From DASXTC01 sp036505635 (GTDB lineage Bacteria > Acidobacteriota > Polarisedimenticolia > JACPZX01 > DASXTC01), in NCBI GenBank assembly GCA_036505635.1, contig DASXTC010000049.1:1-40843 (forward strand): 40,843 nucleotides of DNA. The letters are read 5' to 3'. The position numbers and the translations under genes were made by a program. Under the pieces are notes generated by a model, which saw nothing but the letters and a program-made list of their open reading frames with translations, was not told where the DNA came from and made no database searches. Numbering within the stretch: the first letter of the stretch is position 1; every line of letters starts with the position of its first letter. This document shows, in pieces, positions 17,277-25,677 of this stretch.

Positions 17277-18108
17277 GGGGCACCTCCGCGCGGGTCAGCT
17301 CCTGGCCGAGCAGCTCCATCCTCACGAAGATCTGCCGCTTCTCGATCTGGTCGCGCAGCGTCTGGATCTCTTCGTCGCGGGTGCAGTCGGTCAGGGAGGC
17401 CACCTCGAGCAGGAGCCTCTCGAGGTCGTTGCAGACGTCCTGGGCGCGGGCCAGCGGCATCCGGTGCAGCTCGGCGGCGATGAGCCTCTGGCGGCGCAGC
17501 AGCTCGGAGGCCTTCGCGCGCTCGGCGGAGACGTCGACCCTGCCCTCGCCCTTGTCGCAATGGACGTTTACGTCGAGCAGGGTGACCAGAACCGCCCGCG
17601 TCTGCCTGAGGTACTCGGCGGTGTTCTGCCGGGCCAGGTTCACGGTGAGGTTGTCGAGATTTACTTGAGGGACCAGCACCTGCGCTTCCGGCTCGCCGGC
17701 GGGGACGGGGGCCTGCGGGCCGATGTACGGGATCGGGAGCCGGCCGGTGATGAGGCCGAGTCCCACGACGAAGACGAGGCTCGCGGCGGCCGCCGCCCAG
17801 ACGGGCCGGGCCGGCATCGCGAGGAACCTCCTGAGCCGTGCGAACGGGACGACGACGCCGTCGCCACGCAGCGCGCGGCGCACCGTGGTGCGGGCGAAGA
17901 GGTCCCAGTCGACCTGGCCTTCCTTCGTGAAGGCCTCGTCGGGGCGCAGGGCGCCGGTCAGGAGACGCAGATTCTCCAGCTCGGCCGCGCAGGCGGGGCA
18001 GGCGGCTACGTGCTCCCGCGTGGCGCGCTCGGCGTCGGGCGCGATGAGACCGTAGTGCAGGTCCACCAGCGCGTCGCGCATCCGCCCACCGGCGTCACAG
18101 GGTCTCAT
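17269..18108 (-). CDS. Zinc-finger anti-sigma factor, membrane-anchored
   Basis: 279 residues. The N-terminal H-x3-C-x2-C zinc motif is REHVAACPAC (His33, Cys37, Cys40), typical of ZAS anti-sigma domains that hold an ECF sigma factor at the membrane. One membrane segment (about 103-123, VWAAAAASLVFVVGLGLITG) separates this cytoplasmic domain from a periplasmic part that ends in long charged helices (AERAKASELLRRQRLIAAEL), likely a coiled coil or sensor. It starts 14 bases inside the sigma gene. This is the standard arrangement in which release of the anti-sigma frees the sigma factor; the inducing signal is not visible. Confidence 0.88.
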   Translation of the reverse strand: MRPCDAGGRMRDALVDLHYGLIAPDAERATREHVAACPACAAELENLRLLTGALRPDEAFTKEGQVDWDLFARTTVRRALRGDGVVVPFARLRRFLAMPARPVWAAAAASLVFVVGLGLITGRLPIPYIGPQAPVPAGEPEAQVLVPQVNLDNLTVNLARQNTAEYLRQTRAVLVTLLDVNVHCDKGEGRVDVSAERAKASELLRRQRLIAAELHRMPLARAQDVCNDLERLLLEVASLTDCTRDEEIQTLRDQIEKRQIFVRMELLGQELTRAEVPRA

Positions 18109-18682
18109 GGGTGTCCGCCTCTCCCCTCTGGAGGATCGTCTTGAGCGCCGCGATCGCCCGGTGCAGGGACGACTTGACCGTCCCGAGCGCGCATCCCTGG
18201 GCTTCGGCTATCTCCTGAAGCGACATATCCTCGTAATGCCTCAGCATGATGATCTCTCTCTGCCTCGGAGGCAACTGAAGAACCGCCTCCATCACCTTCT
18301 TGCGCTCCTCCCGCTCCACCTGGAGCCGGAGCGGGTCGACCGCGTTGACGTCCGCCAGCGTGCGCCCCTCGGACGACTCCTCGTCGTCCAGCGAGCTGGC
18401 CACGTACCCCTTGCGCTTGCGGATCAGGTCGACGCAAAGGTTGGCCACGATCCGGTACGACCAGGTGTACGGGTTGGCCCTCGGCTCCCAGGTGCGGCGC
18501 GCCCGGTGGATCTTGATGAAGGCGTCCTGCACGGCGTCGAGGGCTTCCTCGTGCTGATGCAAGTAACCGTAGGCCAGGCGGTAGAATCGTTTCTGATACC
18601 GGCGGACGAACTCGGCGAACGCCGCCTCGTCGTCCCGCTGGATGGCGGCCATCAGTTCGGCGTCGGTCGGTTCCAGCTCCAT
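18095..18682 (-). CDS. ECF RNA polymerase sigma factor (RpoE-like)
   Basis: 195 residues. Region 2 (YQKRFYRLAYGYLHQHEEAL, DAVQDAFIKIHRA) binds core polymerase and the -10; region 4 (LPPRQREIIMLRHYEDMSL, with the helix-turn-helix GCALGTVKSSLHRA) binds the -35. No region 1 or 3 domains, so it is an ECF-type factor. The overlapping anti-sigma gene supports this. A GGGAAC/GTC pair upstream (18750-18755 and 18731-18733) looks like a target of RpoE-type ECF factors, so it may activate its own operon. Genes in its regulon cannot be derived from the window alone. Confidence 0.95.
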   Translation of the reverse strand: MELEPTDAELMAAIQRDDEAAFAEFVRRYQKRFYRLAYGYLHQHEEALDAVQDAFIKIHRARRTWEPRANPYTWSYRIVANLCVDLIRKRKGYVASSLDDEESSEGRTLADVNAVDPLRLQVEREERKKVMEAVLQLPPRQREIIMLRHYEDMSLQEIAEAQGCALGTVKSSLHRAIAALKTILQRGEADTHETL

Positions 18683-18730
18683 TTCCGAGGCCCTGATGGC
18701 CGGCTCACAGCCCGGCCGTGTCGGTTAAAC

Positions 18731-18755
18731 GACAGTGGCAAGGGGAAAGGTTCCC
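18731..18755 (-). promoter_or_regulatory. ECF-type promoter upstream of the sigma factor operon
   Basis: On the minus strand, GGGAAC (18755-18750), 16 bases, then GTC (18733-18731). This is the GGAAC...GTC pattern of RpoE-type sigma factors at the usual spacing. Predicted start near 18724, about 42 bases before the sigma ATG. It suggests autoregulation. Confidence 0.65.
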
Positions 18756-18790
18756 GTCCTGCCCGGGGTTTCCGGGGGATTCCGGGGCGG

Positions 18791-18973
18791 TCAGCGACGC
18801 CCCCCGGCGCTGGCCCTGGCCTCCAGGTGACGCCCTATATAGAAGGTGGCCGCCCCGACCGCCAGAAGCGCGAGCTCCACGTACATCCCCTGTCCGCTCA
18901 ACCCTATATAGAGCGCGTAGGCCAGGGTCATCAGGCCGGAGACCTCGAAGGCTTTGGCCACCAGATAGGTCAT
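18791..18973 (-). CDS. Small membrane protein, two segments
   Basis: 60 residues with two hydrophobic segments (about 10-30 and 30-50) and a basic C-terminus. The tripeptide YIG occurs twice (LYIGLSG and FYIGRHL), each written TAT ATA GGG/GGT-like with the same codons, which puts a repeated CTATATAG in the DNA. No family is recognised. It lies between the ECF promoter and the small cytochrome gene. Reality as a gene is supported by its ATG, membrane profile and lack of a better reading in the region, but not by homology I can name. Confidence 0.55.
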   Translation of the reverse strand: MTYLVAKAFEVSGLMTLAYALYIGLSGQGMYVELALLAVGAATFYIGRHLEARASAGGRR

Positions 18974-19028
18974 ATGGGCCGGGTCATTCTACGGGGGAGG
19001 AAGGGCCGTGTCTACGATGAGGAGGGCT

Positions 19029-19271
19029 TTACCGCGCCTCCCCCGCCCTGTAGTGGCACCCCCAGCACTGGTTTCCGAGCGGGTGGTTGGGGGTGCGGGG
19101 GGAGGAGCGCCCCGGGCCGTGGCACGAGAGGCAGGCCTCGGGGTCGAGGCCCGCCTGAAGGTGGTCGCGGTCGCCGGGGATCTCGGGCGGGGTGCGGCGC
19201 ACCGCCACCATGAAGACGAGCGCGAGGAAGGCCGCGAGGAATGCGATGAGGACGATGACGCGGCGGGGCAT
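19029..19271 (-). CDS. Small membrane-anchored diheme cytochrome c
   Basis: 80 residues. One N-terminal membrane anchor (VIVLIAFLAAFLALVFMVAV) is followed by two covalent heme-binding motifs, CLSCH (47-51) and CWGCH (69-73). A protein this small with two hemes resembles the short periplasmic multiheme cytochromes that pass electrons within membrane chains. No other obvious electron-transfer partner is adjacent except the globin gene just upstream on the same strand (57 bases or more apart). No cytochrome c maturation genes are in the window, so maturation would be from elsewhere. The partner redox system cannot be read from the sequence. Confidence 0.85.
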   Translation of the reverse strand: MPRRVIVLIAFLAAFLALVFMVAVRRTPPEIPGDRDHLQAGLDPEACLSCHGPGRSSPRTPNHPLGNQCWGCHYRAGEAR

Positions 19272-19328
19272 CGCGGGAGGCTAGCACAGGCGGTGAGGGA
19301 GGGAGCCGCGCCGTGCCGGCCTGCCGGC

Positions 19329-19760
19329 TCAGGGGGCGGGCGGTCCGCCGTTGCTGTAGCGGGAGACCATGTAGCGGATCCCGATCGTCATGACCGCCTC
19401 CCACGACTTTTCCACCTCGGGGCTGAACCCGGGATCGAACTGCCTGACCGTGGCCAGGAGGCTGTCGAGCCAGAGATCGTAGAGCCGAGCCCCGACGTCG
19501 AGATTCCGCTTGCCGTGCAGCTCGGCGACCTGCCAGAGGTGACGCGCGGGGCCCCCGCCCTCATCCATGGCGACGAGGACCATCAGGAAGAGCGAGGCGC
19601 GCACCTCCGACCTTTGCTTCTCGAGGTCGGTGCGGGCGAACTTGAGGGCGACCTCCGGCGAGGAGGCCATGAAGGTCTCGTAGAAGCGGGTCAGAAAGCC
19701 GGCCTGCGCGATGCAGCGCCTGAGGCTGCCCTCGTAGATCCTGACCGTTGCCCTGTCCAT
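19329..19760 (-). CDS. Bacterial globin-like protein
   Basis: 143 residues from ATG at 19760, with AGAGG three bases upstream; a GTG at 19811 would add 17 basic residues. The pattern RFYETFMASSPEVALKFART followed by ASLFLMV, then AELHGKRNLD, ARLYDLWLDSLLATVRQFDP and a last helix matches single-domain bacterial globins in which the SSPE segment and a late His are conserved. His82 in the LHGKR segment is a likely proximal heme ligand. Globins of this type bind O2 or NO or sense gases; there is no reductase or output domain attached. The heme and ligand properties are inferred, not seen. Confidence 0.72.
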   Translation of the reverse strand: MDRATVRIYEGSLRRCIAQAGFLTRFYETFMASSPEVALKFARTDLEKQRSEVRASLFLMVLVAMDEGGGPARHLWQVAELHGKRNLDVGARLYDLWLDSLLATVRQFDPGFSPEVEKSWEAVMTIGIRYMVSRYSNGGPPAP

Positions 19761-19830
19761 GCGCCTCTTGGACCTCGTGGCGGGGCGACCGACCTGCGCC
19801 GAGTCTACCACGGCACGGGGCGCGCCAGCC

Positions 19831-19860
19831 TTGACTCGTCTCCGCGGCGGGGGCTACCCT
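19831..19860 (+). promoter_or_regulatory. Likely promoter of tRNA-Thr
   Basis: TTGACT at 19831-19836, 18-base spacer, TACCCT at 19855-19860. The -35 is good and the -10 weak. Predicted start about 27 bases before the tRNA, as expected for a short 5' leader trimmed by RNase P. Confidence 0.5.
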
Positions 19861-19893
19861 ACCGCGCCTCGAATATCCAGCGCGCAAAGCCGG

Positions 19894-19968
19894 GCCGGCG
19901 TAGCTCAGCGGTAGAGCAGCTGATTCGTAATCAGCAGGCCGTCGGTTCAAGCCCGACCGCCGGCTCCA
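19894..19968 (+). tRNA. tRNA-Thr (anticodon CGT)
   Basis: The 75 bases fold as a full cloverleaf: acceptor arm GCCGGCG/CGCCGGC, D arm with TAGCTCAGC GGTAGAGC, anticodon stem GCTGA/TCAGC with loop TTCGTAA (anticodon CGT at 19926-19928), T arm GTCGG TTCAAGC CCGAC, discriminator T and genomic CCA at 19966-19968. It reads ACG threonine codons. Confidence 0.97.
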
Positions 19969-20148
19969 GTACTCACGCGAATCTACACCCCGGAGATCGA
20001 CGTCACCGCCTGCCGCTGATACCGCTACGGTACCACTCCACCCCCGGGACGCCGGCGATGGGTCGTCGAGCGCAGGCTGGTCGAAGGAGTGAATCGTGTG
20101 GTGCGCGGTGCAGGGATGCTCCGGATCGGGGCGCGGCAGCTTTCCTGT

Positions 20149-20805
20149 CTACCCTTTCGAGGGGTACCAGGCGTAGAGCAGCGTGCCGTTCTTAATCGCG
20201 TCGATCACCGTTCGGGCGATGGCGGGGCGCAGGGCTGGACACCCATGGCTGCGCCCGAGCCGCCCGAGCTTGCGAGCCACTCCGTCATCGACGTATGGAG
20301 CGCCGTGCATCACGATCGCGCGGGCTTCAGCGCGGTCGTTCAGACCCGGCTCCATTCCGCGAAGACGCAAGGAATAGCCGTTGCGCCCATCGTAGCTCTC
20401 CCCCGTCACGAAGGTGCCGAGCGAGGTCATCAGACTTCCCTCATCGTTGGAGAAGGCCATTGCCAGGTCCTCGCCGGAGTTCCGGCCGTGAGCGACCAGC
20501 TCGTGGAAGATCAAGCGACGCGAGGACAGGTCGAACACCCACAAGCGTCTGGCTGTCGAGGGGAGACTGTAGTCGATCACGGTGAGCACCGGCCGGGCCA
20601 GGAGCCTGGCAGACTGAAGGGCTTGCCATGAGGATAGCCCCGCCTGGAGCGCCGCCGGCCTCAGGTTGGGAGCGGCGCGGAGAAGCGCCCCCTCCAGATC
20701 GACCAGTCGGGCCGGCGGCTCGGGGCTCGGCCCGGCGGCCTCGCCGAGGGCAGAGGGCGCCAGCACGAGCGGGACCATCAGGAGAACGATGCGCGGACAG
20801 GACAT
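20149..20805 (-). CDS. Exported murein L,D-transpeptidase catalytic-domain protein
   Basis: 218 residues from ATG at 20805; an upstream in-frame start would only add basic residues ahead of the signal peptide. The signal peptide covers about residues 4-24. The C-terminal half has the YkuD-like pattern VIDYS, then RAIVMHGAPYVDD (His167) and GRSHGCPAL (Ser186, His187, Cys189), which holds the catalytic cysteine of the L,D-transpeptidase fold. Proteins of this subtype act on peptidoglycan cross-links in the periplasm; the substrate detail is not known. Single gene. It follows the terminator behind the S8 protease gene, on the same strand. Confidence 0.85.
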   Translation of the reverse strand: MSCPRIVLLMVPLVLAPSALGEAAGPSPEPPARLVDLEGALLRAAPNLRPAALQAGLSSWQALQSARLLARPVLTVIDYSLPSTARRLWVFDLSSRRLIFHELVAHGRNSGEDLAMAFSNDEGSLMTSLGTFVTGESYDGRNGYSLRLRGMEPGLNDRAEARAIVMHGAPYVDDGVARKLGRLGRSHGCPALRPAIARTVIDAIKNGTLLYAWYPSKG

Positions 20806-20878
20806 GGGCGGGCAAATGTAGCGCGCTCCGAGCGGACTTGCATCCGCGCCCCGCCTTCCAGGCAACCGGAGAAGCCGG

Positions 20879-20909
20879 AAAAGGGGGAGAGGGACGAGCC
20901 CTCTCCCCC
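20879..20909 (-). terminator. Intrinsic terminator behind the S8 protease gene
   Basis: A perfect 11-base stem (20883-20893 with 20899-20909: GGGGGAGAGGG and its complement) with a five-base loop, followed on the minus strand by TTTT. It is 26 bases after the stop of the protease gene (20936). Confidence 0.8.
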
Positions 20910-20935
20910 GGGCGGGCTGGGCCTGGCGGCCCGGC

Positions 20936-23900
20936 CTAGTGTGTGGACTTCACCTGAACGTTGCCGCCTCCGAGCAAGCTATCGAGCTGGTGCACCGTGG
21001 TGCCTCCGACCGTGACCCGTATCTGGAAGCGGTCGGCCCCCTTGCCCGGCTCGGCGGCGTCCTCGACGTGCACCGAGAAGCGGCAGGAGCGGCCGTCGGA
21101 CAGGGTGCCGTTGCCGACGAAATCCGCGGTGTACCCGCTCACCGATGCCTCCTGGACGGTTCCTTCAAGCTGGATGCCGCTCTGACTGGCGTCATACGTC
21201 AGCTTCCCGGACGATTCCGCCCCGGCGCGCTGGGCGCTGAATTCGAACCTGGCTTTGCCGCTGCCATCCGGGATCCAGCCGCCGCCGTTGCTCCGCCCCG
21301 GCGAGGCAGGCAGATGGACCTCGATGGTCACCGTCGCGGTATCCGTGAGCTGCCCGTCCGACACCGTGTAGGTGAAGAGGTCGTCGCCCGTGTAGCCGGA
21401 CTCCGGCGTGTAAATAACCGCACGGCCGGAATCGATCTGCGCCGCGCCGTGCTGCGGCTGCGTCACGCTCTGCACGGTGAGCGCGCCCCCTTCGGGGTCG
21501 GAGTCGTTGGCCAGCACGCTGACCGACACCGGTGTGTCCCTCGTCGTCGCGGCGTGGTCATCCACCGCGTCGGGAGGCAGGTTGCAGCTCGTGGCGGGAC
21601 GCACGAGGTTGGTGAACTGCACGTCATCCAGCCACCACCCCAGCGAACCGGTGTTGTCGTCCTGAGTCAGACGCCACCGCACGCGGAGCCCCGTGCCCGC
21701 GTAGGCTCCCAGGTTCACCTCCACGCGGCTCATACCCGTCGGGGAGGAAGCGCCAGTCCAGGCGGGACGGTTGCCGGACGAAAGCAGGCCATTGTAGCCG
21801 CCGGTGACGAACGATCCGCCACCGGCCACGACATCCACCCAGGTGGCGCCACCGTCGCGGCTCACCTCTATCACCCCGCCGTCGAAGCCTGACTCGAAGG
21901 AGAACCGGTGCCAGAAGATGAGCCGGCTGGAGGCGCTCAGATTCTGCGGCGGCGCGATCAGACGGTCGTCTTTGGCGCCCACGGGAACGGCTGCGTCGCT
22001 GAAGTACGAACGTGTCGGGCTGTGCGCCAGCGGATCGCTCCGCAACGACCAGGTGATGCTGCCGGTGGGTGCCACCGCGCTCTGGACGGTCCAGCCCGGC
22101 TCGGCCGCCGGTTCGAAGTCGTCGGTGAAGACCCCGTCGGTCGACGGCGGACAACTCTCGACCTGCACCGTGACGGTCGCTTCGTCCTGAAGGCTGCCGT
22201 CGCTCGCGCGGTAGGTGAAAGCGTCGGTCCCGAGGAAGCCCGAGACGGGACGATAGGTCACCGTGCCGTCCGCGTTCGCCGTGGCGCTCCCGTGAGCCGG
22301 CGCGCCGACCGAGGCGAGCGAGAGCGGCTGTCCTTCAGGGTCCGAATCGTTGGCCAGCACGGGGACGGTGACCGCGTGGTCCTTCAGCGTCGATGCGGTA
22401 TCGTCACGCGCGACCGGCGGCTGGTTGCCGGCGCCGCGCGCTCCGCGGAAGTAGAAGGGCATCCGGAGATCCTCACCCGGACGGCTGGCGAGGACGTACC
22501 ACGCGATGTCGGTCCCTTCGAGCCCGTCGTCATCGGCCCCCGCGATCTGCAGCCCCTCGGGCTGCCCATCCACCGCGATTGCCATGTCGAACGTCGCGCG
22601 ACCGCCGGGCGGCAGCGAGACCGACGCCGGATTGAGGACGACGCTGAAGCCGGGTGTGTCGATCGGCCTTGTGATGTCGCCACGCAACGCGCCGGCGTCC
22701 ACAAGTTGGAGCGTATAAGTGCCGCCGCCACCGCCGACGTCCGCGATCGTCACCGTCACGGTGCGTCGCTGCGGCGCGTCGGTGGAGGGACGCCCCGTGC
22801 CGATCAACACCAGCTCTCCAAAGCTGTAGGAAGGCAGGAAGTCGGGGTCGGTGATGTCGTCGGGACCACCCGTCCCGTTGAGCTCGTTGGTCCCTATGAG
22901 CGTCCCCACGCGCGTGGCGCGGATGAGGTCGGCCAGTCCCGCTCCTGTCGCGTGCAGAAAGACGCGCTTGTCGTCATCGGGAACGGGCGTGACGTTGTCC
23001 GCCAGCCTGACGTTGGTGGCGCTGTTCATCAGCGCGGCGCGCACCATGCTCGATGTGAAATCGGGTCGTCCGACATCGGGGTCGCGCACCAGCGCCGCGG
23101 TTCCCGAGGCATGGGGACACGAGAAACTGGTTCCCGACGCCACCGTGTATCGGGTCGGATCACCCGCCACGGCGGTCGCCATGAGGATGTTCTCACCCGG
23201 TGCCAGGAAATCGGGCTTCACCGTGGCGAAGTCGTTGTTGGGGCCGCGGGAGCTGAAGCCGGCGGTGTCGGGCTGGAAGGCGTCCGGATCGACCGGGTTG
23301 ATCCGGATCGGGTATCTCGAGAGGGCTCCGAATGCCACGCTCTCGAATCCGAGCGTGTCGCGCAAGATGAGACCATCCTCGCGTGAGATCGTGAGCACCG
23401 GAATGGCCGCCGGGGCCGTCACGGCGCCGATCTGGCCCGGGACGTTGTTGAAGACCACCAGCGCGATCCCGCCGCGCGCCGTGCATTGCGTGGCCTTGTT
23501 CGCGAAGAGACCCGAGCCGGTCGCGCCGGCGTCGACGTCGCCGCCGCGCTCCGACAGGCAGATCCGGCCCGTCACCTCGGCCGGCACGTCGTCGGGCGTG
23601 TCGGCGAATCCCACGTACACGTAATATTGGGCCACCGTGCCGAGCACGGACTGCGACTCGGGCGCCTGCGTGGCCTGGATGGCGGTCTGGTTCGCCAGTC
23701 TCGGCAGTGACGCCGGGTCCCCGGCAGGCACGATGCTGTCGTGCAGACTCGAGCTCGGCTCGAGCACGTGCAGGCTGTTGGAGCTGGTGCCCGGATCGAT
23801 GCTGGCCCCGATGGAGACCACCAGCCGGCCGGCGCTGGGAGAGCCGATCGTGTTCTCGATGTGATCGTCGCAGTTCACCTCTCGGACGAGATCGAGGTTG

Positions 23901-24943
23901 CCGGCAGAGGCCATCGGCACCACGCCGGCGTACTGCAGGTTGCCCGCCGCGATCGCGTCCGCGGCCTGAGGGTCCCCTTCGCACGAGCCGAAGCTCATGT
24001 TCACGACCGTGGCGACCGGTTTGGGATTTCCCGCGGAGTCGGCCTCGCGCACCGCGTCCTCGAGCGACTGCAGGATAAGCGTCTCCTCGCAGGCCAGCGA
24101 TGGGCAGACCTTGTAGTCCATCAGCAAGGCCCCCGGCGCGACTCCCTCCAGGATTTCGCCGCCCGGCTGGCGCCGAACTTTGAGGCCGGCGGCCGCCGAG
24201 GAGCCCTCGGTGCCGTGGCCGACGTCGTCTCCAATCACCGGCTGGGTCGAGAACTCCACGCGATAGGCCACCTTCGGGTGGTTCGTCCCCGGCACGTACG
24301 ATTGACCACCAAGACGCGGAAGACGCGTGTCGCCGAGCCGATCCTCGAAGTGCGCGTCGTCCTTCGTGGTGTCGAACATCGGATGCGTCTGATCGATCCC
24401 GGTGTCGAGGTAGGCGATGACCTGCCCGGTCGCGCTGCCGTCCGGATTCAACGTGCCCGTCCCCCGGAAGCCGTCCGTGCGGGCGCTGTCGGAGCCGTTG
24501 GCCCGGATGTAGGCGACGCTGTGATCCAGCAGGAGGAAACGCGGAGTGTCGAGGCTGACGTGCCTGACCTCGGGCAGCTTGCGGATCCGGATCACGTCCG
24601 TGCCCACGACGTTGAGCCGCACGGCATTGATGAGCTCCAGAAAACGATCCTCCACCGGCAAGGTCTGCGTTCCCGTGAGCAGGCCGGTCTGTGTGAGAGA
24701 GCCCGTGATGCCCGCGACGGCCAGCTTTTGCAGGAAGGCGTCCTGCGAGGCTCTTATCGATGCGCGGTGCGCCGCGACGTCGAAGGGCCGGCCCTGCCGC
24801 TCGGCCTTCCATCGCGCGACCACCACCGGTTCGGGTTGAGTCAGCTCCACGAAAACGGCCGTCGTCGTCACGGTCGCTCGGATTGGCTCGCTCGCCGTCG
24901 CCGCCAGGGCGACCAGCGCGACCGCCAGGATTCCCTTTCGCAT
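20936..24943 (-). CDS. S8 subtilisin-like protease with PA insert, cadherin-like and post-COAP-type domains
   Basis: 1335 residues from ATG at 24943, with AAGGAGAGG as ribosome binding site. Signal peptide 1-23; prodomain-like region to about 150. The triad is Asp180 (IAYLDTGIDQTHP), His243 (VGHGTEGSSAAAG) and Ser606 (ASGTSFSCPHASG). A protease-associated insert sits between His and Ser, about 440-545. After the catalytic domain come a first Ig/cadherin-like repeat (842-928, with the LANDSDPEGQPL signature), a jelly-roll region (about 940-1112, WWLDDVQF at its end), a second cadherin-like repeat (1123-1210) and a C-terminal beta domain with GGGWIPDGSGKARFEFSAQ and VTVGGTTVHQL, resembling the post-COAP domain. 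The protein is probably secreted and cuts extracellular proteins. Its transcript ends at the hairpin at 20879. Confidence 0.95.
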   Translation of the reverse strand: MRKGILAVALVALAATASEPIRATVTTTAVFVELTQPEPVVVARWKAERQGRPFDVAAHRASIRASQDAFLQKLAVAGITGSLTQTGLLTGTQTLPVEDRFLELINAVRLNVVGTDVIRIRKLPEVRHVSLDTPRFLLLDHSVAYIRANGSDSARTDGFRGTGTLNPDGSATGQVIAYLDTGIDQTHPMFDTTKDDAHFEDRLGDTRLPRLGGQSYVPGTNHPKVAYRVEFSTQPVIGDDVGHGTEGSSAAAGLKVRRQPGGEILEGVAPGALLMDYKVCPSLACEETLILQSLEDAVREADSAGNPKPVATVVNMSFGSCEGDPQAADAIAAGNLQYAGVVPMASAGNLDLVREVNCDDHIENTIGSPSAGRLVVSIGASIDPGTSSNSLHVLEPSSSLHDSIVPAGDPASLPRLANQTAIQATQAPESQSVLGTVAQYYVYVGFADTPDDVPAEVTGRICLSERGGDVDAGATGSGLFANKATQCTARGGIALVVFNNVPGQIGAVTAPAAIPVLTISREDGLILRDTLGFESVAFGALSRYPIRINPVDPDAFQPDTAGFSSRGPNNDFATVKPDFLAPGENILMATAVAGDPTRYTVASGTSFSCPHASGTAALVRDPDVGRPDFTSSMVRAALMNSATNVRLADNVTPVPDDDKRVFLHATGAGLADLIRATRVGTLIGTNELNGTGGPDDITDPDFLPSYSFGELVLIGTGRPSTDAPQRRTVTVTIADVGGGGGTYTLQLVDAGALRGDITRPIDTPGFSVVLNPASVSLPPGGRATFDMAIAVDGQPEGLQIAGADDDGLEGTDIAWYVLASRPGEDLRMPFYFRGARGAGNQPPVARDDTASTLKDHAVTVPVLANDSDPEGQPLSLASVGAPAHGSATANADGTVTYRPVSGFLGTDAFTYRASDGSLQDEATVTVQVESCPPSTDGVFTDDFEPAAEPGWTVQSAVAPTGSITWSLRSDPLAHSPTRSYFSDAAVPVGAKDDRLIAPPQNLSASSRLIFWHRFSFESGFDGGVIEVSRDGGATWVDVVAGGGSFVTGGYNGLLSSGNRPAWTGASSPTGMSRVEVNLGAYAGTGLRVRWRLTQDDNTGSLGWWLDDVQFTNLVRPATSCNLPPDAVDDHAATTRDTPVSVSVLANDSDPEGGALTVQSVTQPQHGAAQIDSGRAVIYTPESGYTGDDLFTYTVSDGQLTDTATVTIEVHLPASPGRSNGGGWIPDGSGKARFEFSAQRAGAESSGKLTYDASQSGIQLEGTVQEASVSGYTADFVGNGTLSDGRSCRFSVHVEDAAEPGKGADRFQIRVTVGGTTVHQLDSLLGGGNVQVKSTH

Positions 24944-25122
24944 GGGACCTCTCCTTCTGGAAGTGAGGAGTCCTGCGGCCGCCCGCCCGGGGCCACGGCT
25001 CCTCGTTTTTTCACCGAGAGGATGGAGATCCACTCTTGACTATTCCTTGAATCGGCAGAGCCGGTCCGGAGGAGCGCCAACCAAGTTGTTGAATATAAGG
25101 AGGTTATTTATTTCATGAAAGA

Positions 25123-25215
25123 ACCGGCCTAAGGCTTCACCTGGATCTCGAAGTCGAAGACGTTGCCCGAGAGCGGGCCGAGGGGTTGCACGCTCGAGTT
25201 GAGCAGGCCGTAGGT
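25123..25215. repeat. 93-bp direct repeat, copy A
   Basis: Matches 26695-26787 over 93 bases without gaps, with six mismatches by my reading (about 94% identity). On the minus strand both copies encode the same C-terminus (QPLGPLSGNVFDFEIQVKP, ending in TAG). The two copies bracket the DUF5678-like remnant and the DUF4258/MqsA-type pair. Confidence 0.85.
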
Positions 25216-25360
25216 CACCTGGAAGAAGTAGAGGCCGAGGGTGGCCCTGGAGGCCACGTTGATCCGGAAGTCGACCCGCATCTGTCGCGTAGAAGGCGGC
25301 CTGATCCAGGACCGTCGAGGCCCGGCCAACCTGGGAGGTCGTGTCCAGGTAGTTGTGCTT
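25129..25360 (-). pseudogene. 3' remnant of an unrecognised secreted protein gene (frameshifted)
   Basis: The minus strand encodes HNYLDTTSQVGRASTVLDQ in one frame, and RVDFRINVASRATLGLYFF, TYGLLNSSVQPLGPLSG and FDFEIQVKP-stop in another. The switch falls near 25270-25290, so this is best read as a frameshifted 3' fragment of a larger gene. No start codon, signal peptide or upstream body of the gene is visible, and the end is shared with repeat copy B. I do not recognise the family. The beta-rich C-terminus suggests a secreted or structural protein, but that is only an impression. Confidence 0.5.
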
Positions 25361-25677
25361 GCATGACCCCGAGCAGGCGCGTATCCTTAGGCAAACGCGA
25401 AGGAAACCCGAGATCATCGAGCGCGAGACGAAGCCTGACTTTATCCGTCTTTCGGAGCAGTACGCCGGGCTCTGGGTCGCGGTGCATCCGGAGACTCACG
25501 AGGTCATCACCTCTGGCGCTACTTGCGACCGAAGTGTACGAGCGGGCCGTCCAGGGCGGAGTCGAAGAGCCGCCCATCATCTATTCCGTGAGCGCTCGGG
25601 TAGATCTGGAATCCCCGTGCGTGGAACACCGTGGCGCTCGCTCCGTCCTCACAAGACTCCGCGACCCCCTCCCTTGA
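25353..25677 (+). pseudogene. DUF5678-like gene, frameshifted
   Basis: Frame one reads TKPDFIRLSEQYAGLWVAV and HPETHEVITSGA; at about 25517-25530 the reading must move to another frame to continue LATEVYERAVQGGVEEPPII. Joined, the two halves resemble short DUF5678-type proteins (a small domain starting with 'y.GkWVA...g.vvasG', followed by a helix and a strand), which are often found near toxin-antitoxin genes. In its present state it cannot make the full protein unless a frameshift occurs. The starting codon is unclear (GTG at 25353 is possible). It ends just before the promoter of the DUF4258/MqsA-type pair. Confidence 0.5.

Noticed and set aside
18830..18915. Repeated CTATATAG as a regulatory palindrome
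   Set aside because: Both copies lie within the small membrane protein and encode YIG twice; the coding explanation is sufficient.
19969..20148. Possible integration site downstream of tRNA-Thr
   Set aside because: No integrase, no repeat of the tRNA 3' end and no foreign genes follow; the 180 bases hold nothing that I can identify.
25085..25135. AAGGAGG followed by ATG AAA GAA CCG GCC TAA on the plus strand
   Set aside because: A good ribosome binding site but only a five-codon frame; leader peptide is possible but no regulated gene follows on that strand.
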